A DNA stretch of 7,052 nucleotides. Origin: Actinomycetota bacterium (GTDB taxonomy: Bacteria; Actinomycetota; Thermoleophilia; Gaiellales; Gaiellaceae). The notes below the pieces were generated by a model, which did no database searches, was not told where the DNA came from, and was given only the letters and a program-made list of their open reading frames with translations. This document shows, in pieces, positions 6,604-7,052 of the stretch. How positions within the stretch are numbered: position 1 is the first letter of the stretch; the number at the start of each line of letters is the position of its first letter. The position numbers and the translations under genes were made by a program. Location: positions 1 to 7,052 of the forward strand of contig JACDCN010000107.1 in the NCBI GenBank assembly GCA_013817555.1. The letters run 5' to 3'.

Positions 6604-6906
6604 CTACGCCGGCTCGAGGGGGAGCTTCGAGGCGACGACGCGCTTTCCGTTCCGCTGGTACACGACATCGACCGAGTCGTTCTGACGATACGTCCCCGCG
6701 ACGCCGATCCACATCGAAAGCCAGCGCCAGAAACCGAGCTTGCCCTCTCCCTTGAGTACCCGCTCGAAGACGAGTGTTCTCCCTTCGATCCGGAAATCGC
6801 GACCTTCGTGCTGCGGCACCCCGTTCACGTAGATCTCGAACGGGCGCACGACGTCGGGCGGAAGGCGGACGCGGGTTCCTCGGGACGCTGGCTCGGGCAC
6901 GTTCAT
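6604..6906 (-). CDS. Small uncharacterised protein, 100 residues
   Basis: I do not recognise a function. The chosen start is ATG at 6906-6904 (MNVPEP). The frame stays open upstream to 7017, including an ATG at 6927, but that extension would overlap the divergent signal-peptide gene and looks non-coding (Arg/Ser/Pro rich). Visible features are FEIYVNGVPQHEGRDFRIEG (residues 23-42), a beta-rich segment, then GKLGFWRWLSMWIGVAGTY (56-74), which is aromatic and amphipathic but too polar for a confident membrane span, and a basic end. I have a general memory of similar unnamed proteins in Thermoleophilia. It lies 30 bases upstream of the ABC ATPase on the same strand, so co-transcription is possible. 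It also diverges from the cytochrome oxidase-like gene, which could be its true functional partner. The stop is TAG at 6606-6604. Confidence 0.72.
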   Translation of the reverse strand: MNVPEPASRGTRVRLPPDVVRPFEIYVNGVPQHEGRDFRIEGRTLVFERVLKGEGKLGFWRWLSMWIGVAGTYRQNDSVDVVYQRNGKRVVASKLPLEPA

Positions 6907-6925
6907 AGAATGGCAGCCGGTGCGC
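6907..6925. promoter_or_regulatory. Very short divergent intergenic gap
   Basis: Nineteen bases separate the start codons of the 100-residue gene (minus) and the cytochrome oxidase-like gene (plus). This cannot hold two complete promoters, so at least one must lie inside the opposite gene. TAGAAT at 6906-6911 is a possible -10 for the plus-strand gene. This is positional inference and no operator is recognised. Confidence 0.3.
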
Positions 6926-7052
6926 ATGAAGCTCCTCCTCACCGCTGGTCTCGGACTTCTCGCGCTGATCGCCGTACCTGCCGCGCTCGCGGGGAACGGC
7001 GGCTTCGCTCCCGTCACGCCCGAGTCGCCGAACGCCGAGCGAATCCGCGACA
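6926..7052 (+). CDS. coxB: Probable cytochrome c oxidase subunit II, N-terminal fragment (runs off the right edge)
   Basis: Only 42 codons are in the window. They begin with a clear Sec signal peptide: MKLLL, a hydrophobic core to residue 19, then AALA (19-22), where signal peptidase should cut before GNGGF. The mature start GFAPVTPESPNAERIRD (26-42) resembles the beginning of actinobacterial cytochrome c oxidase subunit II, where a 'SPNA.RI.D' block precedes the first membrane helix. Subunit II carries the CuA centre and receives electrons from cytochrome c at the outer face of the membrane. The CuA ligands and helices lie beyond the edge, so the assignment rests on this short match. There is no clear ribosome-binding site. 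TAGAAT at 6906-6911 could serve as a -10 box giving a very short leader, but no convincing -35 is seen. Confidence 0.68.
   Translation, partial: MKLLLTAGLGLLALIAVPAALAGNGGFAPVTPESPNAERIRD

Noticed and set aside
6907..7017. N-terminal extension of the 100-residue protein
   Set aside because: It would run antisense through the signal peptide and mature start of the cytochrome oxidase-like gene and has no conserved-looking content.

Overview
The window is about two-thirds G+C, with very tightly packed genes, GTG as well as ATG starts and strong third-position G/C. Gene content and protein style suggest a member of the Actinomycetota, most likely the Thermoleophilia (Gaiellales/Solirubrobacterales type). 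That placement is inferred from remembered family features, not from a search.

Left block (1-1147, minus strand): an uncharacterised 253-residue protein is followed, with a 4-base GTGA overlap, by the N-terminal 129 residues of fumarylacetoacetase, which runs off the left edge. Fumarylacetoacetase performs the last step of tyrosine/homogentisate breakdown, so the unknown protein is a candidate accessory to that pathway. Middle block (1222-3885, plus strand): one large soluble signalling protein of order GAF - GGDEF - GAF - GAF - HD-GYP. It carries an intact cyclic-di-GMP synthesis motif and inhibitory site. Its hydrolase domain is nearly canonical but has a Cys-His in place of the usual His-His.

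Right block (3886-6906, minus strand, transcribed right to left): a 100-residue unknown protein, a DrrA-like ABC ATPase, and two ABC-2 type permeases that overlap by ATGA. Together the last three form a complete two-permease exporter of the DrrA/DrrB/DrrC type. A 175-base gap between the ATPase and the first permease holds a striking REP-like double palindrome. The last 127 bases (plus strand) are the start of a gene encoding a secreted protein that looks like cytochrome c oxidase subunit II. It diverges from the 100-residue gene with only 19 bases between the start codons.

No RNA genes, CRISPR arrays, insertion sequences or phage genes were seen. No gene-free stretch exceeds 175 bases. I found no strong case for a wholly new system. 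The best leads are the unknown protein coupled to fumarylacetoacetase, the palindromic repeat inside the exporter operon, and the composite cyclic-di-GMP protein with an altered metal-site residue.
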